The notes: generated by a model from the letters alone, not told the origin. A stretch of 64,000 nt of DNA from Pseudomonadota bacterium (GCA_023426545.1 JAFAAN010000040.1:62001-126000); one strand, 5' to 3'; positions 16,158 to 24,833 are shown, counted from the first letter of the stretch. Made by a program: numbers and translations.

Positions 16158-17384
16158 ATGCCTCCTGCCGCCCCGCAGCGCGACACCGGCCGCTTTGGAA
16201 TGTACCGCCTCATCGACCGCATCGCCGTGGGAGGGATGGCGGAGATCTTCCTCGCGCACCAGCAGCAGGACGACGGCCAGGAAACGGCCGTCGTCATCAA
16301 GCGCATCCGCCCGCATCTGTCCAAGCACGCGGCCTTCGTGAAGATGTTCCTCAACGAGGCCCGGCTCGCCGCGCAGCTCAACCACCCCAACGTCGTGCAG
16401 ATTCACGACCTGGGGAAGATCGCCGACAGCTACTTCATCGCCATGGAGTACGTGTCCGGCCGGGACATGCGCCGCGTCGTCCCCAAGGCGGAGGCGCTGG
16501 GGATTCCCTTCCCGCTGGTGTACGCGGTGAAGATTGCCTCGTGTGTCTGCGCGGGCCTGCACCACGCGCACACCAAGGTGGACCTGTACGGCAACCCGCT
16601 CAACATCGTCCACCGGGACGTGTCACCGGAGAACGTCGTCGTCGCCTTCGACGGCTCGGTGAAGATCCTGGATTTCGGCATCGCCAAGGCCGCCAACCAG
16701 ATGGAGCAGACGCGCAACGGCGAAATCAAGGGCAAGCTCAGCTACATGAGCCCGGAGCAGTGCCTGGGCAAGCCGCTCGACTGCCGCAGCGACATCTTCT
16801 CCCTGGGCGTGGTGCTCTACGAGTGGCTCACCGGCTTCAAGCTCTTCACGGGGGAGTCGGAGGCGGCGGTGATGCGCAGCATCACCGAGGGGAAGATCTA
16901 CGCCCCGTCGTACTTCCGGGAGGACCTGCCGGAGCGGCTGGAGGCCATCCTCATGAAGGCGCTGGAGCGCGACCGGGACAAGCGCTACCAGACGGCCGCG
17001 CAGATGCAGCAGGACCTGGACGCCTTCCTCGACGCCTACGACTTCACGCCCACGCCGCTGCACCTGTCCAACTTCATCAAGCAGCTCTTCGAGGAGGAGC
17101 TGGCGGTGGAGCAGCGGCGGCTCGCCGCGCGGGCCGCGGCCGCTCCGACGTCCGAGGAGGCGCTGGAGCTCTCGGACGTCGTCGCCGCGCTCGACACGGC
17201 GAAGGGGCTGCCCGCGCCAGAGCCCGAGCCGCCCTCGGGTGACGACCGCACCGAGCCGCGCACGCTCGCCGTTCCGCTGAGCCCGGCCGTGTCCGAGGCG
17301 CTCGAGGCGGTGGCCCGCCGCAACAACGTCTCCGCGGGCCGCATGGTGGCCGAGCTGCTCGAGTCCTGGCTCAAGTACCGCTGA
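16158..17384 (+). CDS. pkn14: Cytoplasmic Ser/Thr protein kinase, Pkn14
   Basis: A 408-residue kinase without a membrane segment. The kinase domain (about 15-285) has the Gly loop (AVGGMAEIF), VVIKRI lysine, HRDVSPENV catalytic loop, DFGIAK and SYMSPEQ. The tail (about 375-408, PAVSEALEAVARRNNVSAGR) resembles a ribbon-helix-helix or similar helical segment. In M. xanthus, Pkn14 phosphorylates MrpC and restrains development. The identification rests on kinase type and on the gene order: it is the tenth gene counting from mrpC, which matches the published locus spacing as I remember it. It precedes truA by 2 bases. Confidence 0.82.
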   Translation: MPPAAPQRDTGRFGMYRLIDRIAVGGMAEIFLAHQQQDDGQETAVVIKRIRPHLSKHAAFVKMFLNEARLAAQLNHPNVVQIHDLGKIADSYFIAMEYVSGRDMRRVVPKAEALGIPFPLVYAVKIASCVCAGLHHAHTKVDLYGNPLNIVHRDVSPENVVVAFDGSVKILDFGIAKAANQMEQTRNGEIKGKLSYMSPEQCLGKPLDCRSDIFSLGVVLYEWLTGFKLFTGESEAAVMRSITEGKIYAPSYFREDLPERLEAILMKALERDRDKRYQTAAQMQQDLDAFLDAYDFTPTPLHLSNFIKQLFEEELAVEQRRLAARAAAAPTSEEALELSDVVAALDTAKGLPAPEPEPPSGDDRTEPRTLAVPLSPAVSEALEAVARRNNVSAGRMVAELLESWLKYR

Positions 17385-17386
17385 CC

Positions 17387-18184
17387 ATGCCCCGGCTGAA
17401 GCTGACGCTCGAATACGAAGGGACGCGCTACGTGGGTTGGCAGGTACAGCCCCAGGGGCCCTCCATCCAGTCCGTGCTGGAGGAGGGGCTTCAGCGCCTG
17501 TTGGGCGAGCGCGTCTCGGTGGCCTCCGCGGGCCGCACCGATGCCGGCGTCCATGCACTGGGGCAGGTGGCCTGCTTCGACACGGCCCGGGTGCTTCCCA
17601 TGAAGGCCTACGTCATGGGCCTCAACGGCATGCTCCCGCCCGACGTGGCGGTGGTGGACGCGGTGGAGGTGCCCGAGGACTTCGACCCGCGGCGCTGGTC
17701 GCGCGGCAAGCGCTACCGCTACCGCGTCAGCAACCGGCGCACGCGCTCGCCGCTGCGGAGGAGGACGCACTGGGAGGTCTTCGCCCCGCTGGATGTGGAG
17801 GCCATGCGGCGGGCCGCCCTGCACCTGTTGGGCCGGCATGACTATTCGGCCTTCCGGGCCGCGGACTGCCAGGCGAAGCATGCCGTGCGTGAGATTCGGA
17901 GCCTGGCCGTGGAGGGGACTTCGGGGGACGCCGTGTCCTTCGTGGTGGAGGGCACCGCGTTCCTGAAGCACATGGTGCGCAACCTGGCCGGGACGCTGGT
18001 GGAGGTCGGGAAGGGGCGCCGCCCGGAGGCCTGGGTGGCGGAGGTGCTGGCCTCCAGGGACCGCAAGGGCGCCGGGCCCACCGCGCCGCCCCAGGGGCTG
18101 GTGCTCGAAGAGGTCTTCTACGGGGATGGGCCGCCTGCCCGCACGTCAGGGGGCGCGGCCGACGCGGAAGAGGACGAGGGCTGA
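17387..18184 (+). CDS. truA: tRNA pseudouridine(38-40) synthase TruA
   Basis: A 265-residue protein of normal family length. It has the catalytic Asp motif SAGRTDAGVHA (about residues 46-56), the opening LTLEYEGTRYVGWQ and the late FLKHMVRNLAGTLVEVGKG signature. It makes pseudouridine at positions 38-40 of tRNA anticodon arms. It is probably co-transcribed with the kinase gene two bases upstream. The last 20 or so residues are an acidic, low-complexity tail. Confidence 0.95.
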   Translation: MPRLKLTLEYEGTRYVGWQVQPQGPSIQSVLEEGLQRLLGERVSVASAGRTDAGVHALGQVACFDTARVLPMKAYVMGLNGMLPPDVAVVDAVEVPEDFDPRRWSRGKRYRYRVSNRRTRSPLRRRTHWEVFAPLDVEAMRRAALHLLGRHDYSAFRAADCQAKHAVREIRSLAVEGTSGDAVSFVVEGTAFLKHMVRNLAGTLVEVGKGRRPEAWVAEVLASRDRKGAGPTAPPQGLVLEEVFYGDGPPARTSGGAADAEEDEG

Positions 18185-18205
18185 AGTGGAGTAGGCTGCC
18201 GGCCC

Positions 18206-19126
18206 GTGAGCTCCAAGACGAGTGTCCTCGAACCGCTGCGCGTCCGTGTCCGCCGCTTCCAGTTCATCATGGGGCTGGGGTTCATCGCGCTCATCGCCGG
18301 CTCGATTCTGAGCGTGGCGCTGACGCTGCGGCTGAGCGTGCGCATCCAGTCCGTGCCGGTGGGCGTGTTGCGCGTCGCGCTGGCGGTGCTGCTGGAGAAC
18401 CTGTGGGTGCTCGGCGTGCTGCCGCTGCTGTGCTACGGCGCCGCGCGGATCATGGAGCTGCGGCCGTGGACCACTGCGGGGGGCGCGGCGCTGACGGGCG
18501 CGGCCTTCGTGAACGCGCTGGCCTTCGTCCAGAATGGCGCGAATGGCCTGTGGCTGGGCGGGGTGGGCTCGTTCTTCAGCGTGGTGGCCTTCGCCGTGGG
18601 GCTCGTCATCAGCGCCCGGGCGGTGATGATGGGGCGCGACGCGGCGGCGCAGCAGACGGTGAAGTCGCAGGCCAGGGCGCAGGAGCGCAAGTCCGAGTAC
18701 GACGAGTTTCTCCGCGCCGCGGAGCAGGGAGGCGCCCGGCTGGAGCAGCGTGAGGCCCAGGCCGCCGCGGCGGCTCCTCCATTGGAGCCGTCCACGCCTG
18801 TCGCGGCCACGCAGCCTGAGGCTGCCGAGGCGGCTTCACCATCGGAGGCGTCCGCGCCTGTCGCGGCCACGCAGCCTGAGGTTGCCGAGGCGGCTTCCTC
18901 ATCGGAGCCGTCGGGGCCTGTCGTGGCCGCACAGACTGAGGTTGCTGCGGGATCCTCTGGCGCGGCAGAGCCCGCACGCGCCGAGACCGAGCCCGCCCAG
19001 CCCGAGGTTGCGGCGGCATCCTCTGGCGCGGCGGAGCCCGCACGCGCCGAGGCCGAGCCCGCGCAGGCCCAGCCGGAGCAGGTGCCCGCTACGGGCGACA
19101 GCGATGGGAAGGTGCCCGCGGCGTGA
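18206..19126 (+). CDS. Membrane protein with a repetitive Ala/Pro/Glu-rich tail, unknown function
   Basis: A 306-residue protein. Residues 20-135 hold four membrane helices, and a basic/acidic helical linker follows (QARAQERKSEYDEFLRAAEQ). From about residue 190 it is a low-complexity tail of 20- and 22-residue tandem repeats rich in Ala, Glu, Pro and Gln. The tail probably extends into the cytoplasm or periplasm as a flexible spacer. GTG 18206 is the start. I do not recognise the family. Confidence 0.6.
   Translation: MSSKTSVLEPLRVRVRRFQFIMGLGFIALIAGSILSVALTLRLSVRIQSVPVGVLRVALAVLLENLWVLGVLPLLCYGAARIMELRPWTTAGGAALTGAAFVNALAFVQNGANGLWLGGVGSFFSVVAFAVGLVISARAVMMGRDAAAQQTVKSQARAQERKSEYDEFLRAAEQGGARLEQREAQAAAAAPPLEPSTPVAATQPEAAEAASPSEASAPVAATQPEVAEAASSSEPSGPVVAAQTEVAAGSSGAAEPARAETEPAQPEVAAASSGAAEPARAEAEPAQAQPEQVPATGDSDGKVPAA
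18781..19084 (+). repeat. In-frame tandem repeats: three of 60 bp, then about two of 66 bp
   Basis: Units at 18781, 18841 and 18901 align base for base with a 60-bp period (20 codons; core CCTGTCGCGGCCACGCAGCC). A different unit starts at 18952 and recurs at 19018, a 66-bp period. All stay in frame within the membrane-protein gene. Such arrays change length by slippage or recombination. Confidence 0.85.
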
Positions 19127-19142
19127 GCCTCCGGCCCGCCGC

Positions 19143-20051
19143 CTATTCCTCCGGCGCGTGCTCTCGTACAACGAGCACGTCGCACCTGGCCTCGCGAAGC
19201 AGGTCCGTCGCGACGCTGCCCAGGAGCGCGTAGGCCACGCCGGAGCGCGCCCGCGTCCCCAGCGCCAGCAGGTCCGCGCCCTGCTCGTCGATGAACTGGA
19301 GGACGATGGAGCGCGAGCCCCCGTTCTCCATCACCAGCCGGTACGGCACGCCGAGCGCGTCGAGCTCCCGCCGCAGCGGCGAGAGCCTCCGCTCCGCGGC
19401 GCCCTTGAACGTCTTCTGGTACCGCGTGCGCTCCCTCACCGTCAGGCCGGCGTACACCGCGTACTCCAACGGCACGTCGTACGCATGCAGCAGCGTCAGC
19501 TCGGAGCCCGGCGCCGTCAAGGTGGGGACGAAGCCCGCCGCGCGCCGCGATGCTTCATCCGCGTCCACGGCCACCACGGGCCGGAGGTAGGGGCCGGTGG
19601 CCTGCTGGTTGGCGATGAGCACCGGGAGGTGGCCGCGCCGGATGACGTTCTCCGCGGTGGAGCCCAGGAACATGTTGCGCAGCGGCCTGTCACCGTGCCG
19701 CCCCAGGACGATGAGCTCCGCGCGGAATGCGTCGGCGCGGCGCAGGATGGCCTCCACGGGCTTTCCACGGGAGGTGTGCGTGTCGACGGTGGCCGAGGTG
19801 CCGGCCGCCCGCAGCGCCTTGCGGAGCCGCCCGGCGACGCGCTCCAGCTCGCGAGCCGTGCCTTGGAGTGCGCGCGCGCCCAGGTCCGCCGGCATCCGGC
19901 TGGGGAGCGCGTGCGTCACCAGCACCTTCGCTCCCTCCGCGAGGGGGAGGTGGGCCACCCTCCCCACCGCGAGCGCGCTCGCCTCCGAGAAGTCGGTGGG
20001 GACGAGCACTCTGCGAAGCCGCTGCGGGAACGCCGGGTTTCGGGATTTCAC
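19143..20051 (-). CDS. Tandem universal stress protein (UspA family)
   Basis: Two Usp domains in one chain of about 302 residues. The first opens with RVLVPTDFSE and carries the ATP-loop motif GRHGDRPLRNMFLGS. The second starts at PVVAVDAD and carries GTRARSGVAYALLGS. Both match the ATP-binding G-2x-G-9x-G(S/T) type. Family members bind nucleotide and support stress survival. I chose GTG 20051 because the upstream GTG 20087 lies inside a large stem-loop that follows the antiporter gene, leaving no room for a promoter. Confidence 0.82.
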   Translation of the reverse strand: MKSRNPAFPQRLRRVLVPTDFSEASALAVGRVAHLPLAEGAKVLVTHALPSRMPADLGARALQGTARELERVAGRLRKALRAAGTSATVDTHTSRGKPVEAILRRADAFRAELIVLGRHGDRPLRNMFLGSTAENVIRRGHLPVLIANQQATGPYLRPVVAVDADEASRRAAGFVPTLTAPGSELTLLHAYDVPLEYAVYAGLTVRERTRYQKTFKGAAERRLSPLRRELDALGVPYRLVMENGGSRSIVLQFIDEQGADLLALGTRARSGVAYALLGSVATDLLREARCDVLVVREHAPEE

Positions 20052-20080
20052 CCCGGTGAGTCTAGGAGCGTCAGGCGCGT

Positions 20081-20135
20081 GCGGCACGGCAAGACCGGCC
20101 TGACTGTCATCCGTCAGGCGGACATGCCGTGCCGC
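20081..20135. terminator. Two-tier stem-loop after the antiporter gene
   Basis: An outer perfect 11-bp stem (20081-20091 with 20125-20135) encloses a perfect 7-bp inner hairpin (20098-20104 with 20113-20119, 8-base loop). It begins 6 bases past the antiporter stop and has no T-run. It separates two same-strand genes. Confidence 0.65.
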
Positions 20136-20140
20136 GAGTC

Positions 20141-21751
20141 TCAGGCGCTCGCTGCGCCAGCAGCCACCGGAGCCTCGTCCTGTGACTGGACGTGGCTCTC
20201 GGCGGCGTCGGCGGCGGCGATGCGCTCATCCAGCTCCGCCGTCAGCCGGCTGAAGGCCTCCTTGCCGATGGTGGCGGACTGGTAGGCCTTGAGCAGCGAC
20301 GCCTTCTCCACGATGAGGACACGGCGGATGGCCTCCTGGTGCTCCTCCTCGTGGAAGCGCATCGACTGCTGCTTGAGGGCCGCCAGCTCCTTCTCCGCGA
20401 CGGTCTCCTTCTCCTGGTAGTCCTTCTCGAGCTGCGTCACCACGTCGCCGGGAATCTCCCGGGCGCGGCGCATCCCCTCCAGCGCGGCCAGCGCGGCGTG
20501 GATGGCGCCCAGCCGGCCCCGGGCCAGCTCGTACTGCTCCTGGAACTCGTCCTTGAGGCCGGTGATACGCAGCTTGCGCAGCAGCGGCGCCATGGTGAGG
20601 CCCTGGAAGATGATGGAGAGCACCACCACGCCGAACGTCATGTTCACCAGCAGCTCGCGGTGTGGGAAGTCGCTCGGCAGACCGAGCACCAGCACCATGG
20701 AGATGGCGCCGCGCAGGCCGCTCCACGTGAGCACCGCGCTCCAGGACCACGGCATCTTCTCCTTGGTGAAGCGCAGCAGCGCGGACACGCCGTAGACGAC
20801 CACGGCGCGGGCCGCCATCACCGCCACGTAGGCCGCGAGGATGGGCTTCCACGAGGCCAGCAGCGACGAGAGCTGCACCTCCAGGCCGATGAGGAGGAAC
20901 ACCACGGAGTTGAGGGCGAAGGCCAGGTACTCCCAGAAGCTCTCCACCGCGATGCGGGTGGCGGGGCTCATGCCCTCGTGCGTGGCCCAGTTGCCGCAAA
21001 GCATGCCGGCCACCACGGACGCGATGACGCCCGAGTAGTGGAAGTGCTCGGCCAGCACGAAGGAGCCGTACGCCGCGATGACGGTGAGGGTGATTTCCAC
21101 CATGGCGTCATCCACGCGCTTGATGACCTGCGCGACGGCGAAGCCCACCGCGCTGCCCACCAGGACGCCCATGCCGAAGACCTTGATGAAGTCGAACAGC
21201 GCCCCGCCCACCGTGAACTGGCCACCCGTGGCGACCGCGACGATGAGCGTGAAGAGCACCACGGCGGAGCCGTCGTTCAGCAGGCTCTCACCCTCCACCA
21301 GGATGAGCAGCCGCTTGGGCGCGCCCAGCGACTTGAAGAGCGCCACCACGGCGATGGGGTCCGTGGACACGATGACGGACGCGAACACCAGCGCGGACAG
21401 CATTCCGAAGCCGTGGACGAAGTCCAGCCCGTCCACCACGCGAGTGAGGATGAAGGCCGTGAGCGCCGCGGAGGCCACGAGCCCTGGAATGGCCAGGGCG
21501 TGGATGGCCATCTTGTTCTTCCAGAACTTGCGGAACTCGACGTGGAAGGCGGCCTCGAAGAGCAGGCCGGGCAGGATGATGGCGAAGAGCAGCTCCTTCG
21601 TGAGGTGCGGCGGCTCGAACGCCTTGAACGTACCCAACAGCAGACCCGCGACGACCAGGGCAACCGTATAGGGGAACTTGAAGTACCGCGCGGCGATGGC
21701 CACAGCGGTCGCGATGGCGAATATCAGTACAAAGGCCAGCTCGAAATGCAT
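20141..21751 (-). CDS. NhaP-type Na+/H+ (cation/proton) antiporter
   Basis: A 536-residue CPA1 antiporter with twelve or so membrane helices, including the ion-binding pair STDPIAV (about residue 150) and EGESLLNDGSAVV, and WSGLRGAISMVL in a late helix. A cytoplasmic, charged coiled tail (about 420-536) likely regulates transport. I chose ATG 21751 (MHFELAF) with an AGGG five bases upstream; an in-frame ATG at 21787 has no ribosome site. It exports Na+ or K+ in exchange for protons at the inner membrane. Confidence 0.9.
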   Translation of the reverse strand: MHFELAFVLIFAIATAVAIAARYFKFPYTVALVVAGLLLGTFKAFEPPHLTKELLFAIILPGLLFEAAFHVEFRKFWKNKMAIHALAIPGLVASAALTAFILTRVVDGLDFVHGFGMLSALVFASVIVSTDPIAVVALFKSLGAPKRLLILVEGESLLNDGSAVVLFTLIVAVATGGQFTVGGALFDFIKVFGMGVLVGSAVGFAVAQVIKRVDDAMVEITLTVIAAYGSFVLAEHFHYSGVIASVVAGMLCGNWATHEGMSPATRIAVESFWEYLAFALNSVVFLLIGLEVQLSSLLASWKPILAAYVAVMAARAVVVYGVSALLRFTKEKMPWSWSAVLTWSGLRGAISMVLVLGLPSDFPHRELLVNMTFGVVVLSIIFQGLTMAPLLRKLRITGLKDEFQEQYELARGRLGAIHAALAALEGMRRAREIPGDVVTQLEKDYQEKETVAEKELAALKQQSMRFHEEEHQEAIRRVLIVEKASLLKAYQSATIGKEAFSRLTAELDERIAAADAAESHVQSQDEAPVAAGAASA

Positions 21752-21937
21752 CGTCCCTAATCCGTTTGGTTCGAATCGCCGGAACATACCGCAGTCGCGC
21801 TGATGTCAGACGTCACCGATGTGATTCTTGCTGGCCAAGCGGGTATTGCAGAATGCCAGGGGGTGGCATGATGCAAGCCTGCAACCCCTCGCCTGGCTGC
21901 CCTTGCTTCCCGGCGGGGGGCTTCCCAGCTTTGGGAC

Positions 21938-22762
21938 ATGTCCAGGCAGCCCCGCTCCAAGGGAGGACGGCTGAGCGCGGGTCTCAAGCTCACCGGACCG
22001 CTCTGCCTCTCCGTCGGTCTGCTCGTGGGGCTGCGGCTGCTGGGGCCGCAGTACCTGGACCAGCAGACCCTGTCGGAGTGGCTGCGGCCACTGGGGGCGC
22101 TGGCGCCGCTGGCCTTCGTCCTCCTGCTGGCGGTGCGGCCCGTGACGCTGCTGCCCGGGCAGCTCTTCACGGCCGTGGGCGGCATCCTCTTCGGCATGGC
22201 CCTTGGGACGGCCTATGCGCTGGTGGGGACGTTGCTGGCCACGAGCCTCATCCACGTCCTGGCGCGCAGGCTGGGCCGCAAGCCCATGCGGCGGCTGGCC
22301 GGGGCCAAGCACCCGGTGCTCGAACGCGCCGCGCGGAGGCATGGCTTCCAGCTCGGCTTCCTCGCGTGCGTCAACTCGGTGATTCCCGCGGATGTGATGC
22401 TGGCCACGGCCTCCGCGTCCGGGGCGCGTTATGGCCCGCTGGCGCTGGGCGCCCTGGTGGGCACCGTGCCCGGGACGCTGCTGACGGCGCTCTTCGGCAG
22501 CTCGCTGGGGCAGGGGAAGACGTGGATGACGGCGGTGTCCGCCACCGGCATGGGAGCGAGTCTGCTGCTGGGGCTCGTCCTGGGGCGGCGGCTGATGCGG
22601 GAGCTGCTGGCGGAGGAGACGCCCGCCAGCCCCGAGGGCGAGGCGCCCGTGTCACGAGGAAGGCCCGGGCCCGCGCGCCCGGGCCCGGAGGACGCGCGGC
22701 CTACGGGTAGCAGGCGGCCTGGCGAAGCGCGGTGTCTTCCGGCAGCCCCAGGGCGACGTTGA
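21938..22762 (+). CDS. TVP38/TMEM64 (DedA-like) membrane protein
   Basis: A 274-residue protein with about six hydrophobic segments. It carries the family signatures RPVTLLPGQLFTAVGGILFG (about residues 67-86) and, later, NSVIPADVMLATASASG and LGALVGTVPGTLL. Relatives act as lipid scramblases or transporters in the inner membrane. The final 60 or so residues are Pro/Gly/Arg-rich and run through a terminator hairpin and into the 3' end of argC on the other strand (62 bases of convergent overlap). I see no earlier in-frame stop. Confidence 0.8.
   Translation: MSRQPRSKGGRLSAGLKLTGPLCLSVGLLVGLRLLGPQYLDQQTLSEWLRPLGALAPLAFVLLLAVRPVTLLPGQLFTAVGGILFGMALGTAYALVGTLLATSLIHVLARRLGRKPMRRLAGAKHPVLERAARRHGFQLGFLACVNSVIPADVMLATASASGARYGPLALGALVGTVPGTLLTALFGSSLGQGKTWMTAVSATGMGASLLLGLVLGRRLMRELLAEETPASPEGEAPVSRGRPGPARPGPEDARPTGSRRPGEARCLPAAPGRR
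22662..22685. terminator. GC-only hairpin ending the arginine operon
   Basis: GGCCCGGGC pairs perfectly with GCCCGGGCC across a 6-base loop, 16 bases past the argC stop and inside the TVP38 reading frame. Confidence 0.6.
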
Positions 22763-23768
22763 AGTTCTGCACCGCCTGGCCGGCCATGCCCTTCACCAGG
22801 TTGTCGAGCGCGGCCATCACCGCCACCGAGCGGCCCTTGGTGGCCACCGCGATGTCGCAGAAGTTGCTGCCGGCCACCGCGGCGATGCGCGGCGTGCCCT
22901 CGACGATGCGGACGAACTTCGAGCCCTCATAGTAGCGGCGGTACTTCTCCATCAGCGACGCCGTCACCACCGCGCCGCCGTGCTCCGGCCACTCGAACTG
23001 CACGGTGGCGAAGATGCCGCGCACCATGGGCGCCGAGTGGGGCACGAAGGCCAGCCGGTGCCGCTGCGCGCCGTGGGCCACCAGCATGACCTCCACCTCG
23101 GCCTCGTGCTGGTGCTCCAGCGGCTTGTACGCGCGGAAGTCCTGCGCGCGCGTCGGGTGGTGCGTGCCCTCGCCGGGCAGCGAGCCGGAGCCGGACGAGC
23201 CGGTGATGCCCGTCACTGCGAGCAGCCCCAGCCCCGGCGTGGACGCGATGGGCAGCAGCGCCAACTGCACCGCCGTGGCGAAGCAGCCCGGGTTGGCGAT
23301 GCGCCGGGCCGTCTTCACCGCCTCGCGCTTCCACTCGGTGAGGCCGTAGGTGAAGGTGCCCAGCAGCTCGGGGGAGGGGTGGGGGCGGCCGTAGGCGCCC
23401 GCGTAGCGCCCCGGGTGGTCCAGCCGGAAGTCGGAGGAAAGGTCCACCAGGAGCAGGCGCTCGGCGATGCCGACCTCGGCCCACTGCTTCTCCAGGTTGG
23501 CGAACTGCCTGGCCAGGTCGCCATGGCCCAGCGCGCTGAAGACGACGGGCCGCTGGCAGTCCGCCAGCCACTTCCAATCGGGCTCCGCCTCGAAGTGGCC
23601 CTCCACCAGCCCGCGCAGGTGCGGGTGGACCTTGTGGATGGGCTCGCCGGCGTGGTGCCGCGACACCGCGCGGATGCTGCCCACCGCCGGGTGGCCGGAG
23701 AGAATGCGCAAGAGCTCGCCGCCGCCGAAGCCGGAGGCGCCCAGGATGTAGATGTTGGCCTGTGTCAT
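22701..23768 (-). CDS. argC: N-acyl-gamma-glutamyl-phosphate reductase ArgC
   Basis: A 355-residue reductase with N-terminal NAD(P) motif ILGASGFGGGELLRIL, catalytic Cys in ANPGCFATA (about residue 155) and the downstream substrate loop EGTHHPTRAQDFRAYKP, close to the ArgC/LysY type. It reduces acyl-glutamyl phosphate to the semialdehyde in arginine synthesis. Its ATG overlaps the stop of the preceding gene (ATGA). It is the last gene of the arginine operon. Whether the acyl group is acetyl or succinyl depends on the pathway question raised for the carbamoyltransferase. Confidence 0.93.
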   Translation of the reverse strand: MTQANIYILGASGFGGGELLRILSGHPAVGSIRAVSRHHAGEPIHKVHPHLRGLVEGHFEAEPDWKWLADCQRPVVFSALGHGDLARQFANLEKQWAEVGIAERLLLVDLSSDFRLDHPGRYAGAYGRPHPSPELLGTFTYGLTEWKREAVKTARRIANPGCFATAVQLALLPIASTPGLGLLAVTGITGSSGSGSLPGEGTHHPTRAQDFRAYKPLEHQHEAEVEVMLVAHGAQRHRLAFVPHSAPMVRGIFATVQFEWPEHGGAVVTASLMEKYRRYYEGSKFVRIVEGTPRIAAVAGSNFCDIAVATKGRSVAVMAALDNLVKGMAGQAVQNFNVALGLPEDTALRQAACYP

Positions 23769-24826
23769 GACTTCCTCCCCGCGCCCAGCTTGGGGGCGAG
23801 CTTTTCCAGGATGAGACCGCCCAGCGCCGCCGCGTCCGCGCGGGCGTTGCGGGCGGGAATGCCCACCACCTGCTCCACGAAGCGCACGCCCACCGCGTTG
23901 TCCGTGGCCGGGCCGGCCACCACGTCCACCTCGATGCCGTACGTCTCGCGCAGGTGGCGCACGCCGCCAGACGCGCCCACCGGGTCGTTGGCGCACAGCA
24001 CCCACGCGCCCGCCAGGCTCTTGAGCTCCGGGTCGGCGAGGATGCCCTGCACGCCGTACTCGCCCATGATGCCGTCACCCGTCTCCGCGACGATGACGTC
24101 CACGTTCTCCGCCGCCAGCTCGGAGAACAGCACCCGCGCCACGCGCGCGCCCGTGCGAGGCCCCGTGCAGACGATGCCCGCGTCCGTGAAGTCCATCACC
24201 ACGTCCGCGCCGGAGTCCTGCATGCTCAGCGTGTCGCGCATCAGCGACACGCCCGTCAGCTTCGCGCCGCCCACGCGGAAGCCCGCCTGCGCCAGCTTGC
24301 GCACCATGGCCGCGGAGGCGAATGTCTTGCCCGAGTTCATGCAGGTGCCCACCACGTAGACGATGGGGCACTTCACCGGCGCCGAGGTGCCCTTCAGCGC
24401 GCCGGAGGACACGTGCGCCGGCTGCCCGGTGCGCGACATCAGCTCCGGGAACTCCAGCACCTGCCCCAGCACCTCTGCCTCGAAGGGTAGGCCCACGCCG
24501 TGGTTGTGCGAGGTGCACTTGCCGATGACGCCGCCCATGTTGAGCACGTGCAGCCGCTCACCCACGGTGACGGTCTCGGGCACCACGCCTTCGTAGCCGT
24601 GCAGCGCGTTGCGGTGCCCCAGCGCGCCCACGACGATGTCGCCGGCGTGCAGCGTCACCAGGCGGCCGTGTACGTCCTCCAGCTGGTTGTAGGTGCTCTT
24701 CTCCCCATGGATGCGCACGGCCACCACGGCGCCTTCCTCGGCCTTCACCTCGGAGGCGAGGTGGACCGTCCTCCCCAGGCCGAGGTTGCGGGTGACGCTG
24801 CCCACCTTGTCGACGAATACCTTCAT
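23765..24826 (-). CDS. P-loop (DUF1611-like) protein of unknown function inside the arginine operon
   Basis: A 353-residue protein in two parts. Residues 1-135 are beta-rich with no recognised domain (GDIVVGALGHRNALHGYEGV). Residues about 145-350 form a nucleotide-binding domain with Walker A GTCMNSGKTFAS (about 162), then GGAKLTGVSL and a conserved acidic ADVVMDFTD. That half resembles the DUF1611 C-terminal domain and, more loosely, dethiobiotin synthetase/MobB-type P-loop enzymes. It lies 7 bases after argG and overlaps argC by 4 bases, so it is made with the pathway. ATP- or GTP-dependent chemistry is likely; the substrate is unknown. It replaces none of the missing steps (argA, argD) by recognisable homology. 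Confidence 0.75.
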   Translation of the reverse strand: MKVFVDKVGSVTRNLGLGRTVHLASEVKAEEGAVVAVRIHGEKSTYNQLEDVHGRLVTLHAGDIVVGALGHRNALHGYEGVVPETVTVGERLHVLNMGGVIGKCTSHNHGVGLPFEAEVLGQVLEFPELMSRTGQPAHVSSGALKGTSAPVKCPIVYVVGTCMNSGKTFASAAMVRKLAQAGFRVGGAKLTGVSLMRDTLSMQDSGADVVMDFTDAGIVCTGPRTGARVARVLFSELAAENVDVIVAETGDGIMGEYGVQGILADPELKSLAGAWVLCANDPVGASGGVRHLRETYGIEVDVVAGPATDNAVGVRFVEQVVGIPARNARADAAALGGLILEKLAPKLGAGRKS

Positions 24827-24833
24827 GGCACCC

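Noticed and set aside
18781..19084. 60-bp direct repeats as a CRISPR array
   Set aside because: Repeats are contiguous, without unique spacers, and in frame inside a coding region.
20192..21760. Open frame antisense to the NhaP gene
   Set aside because: Shadow of the membrane-protein gene; strongly biased to His, Gln and Gly with no recognisable motif.
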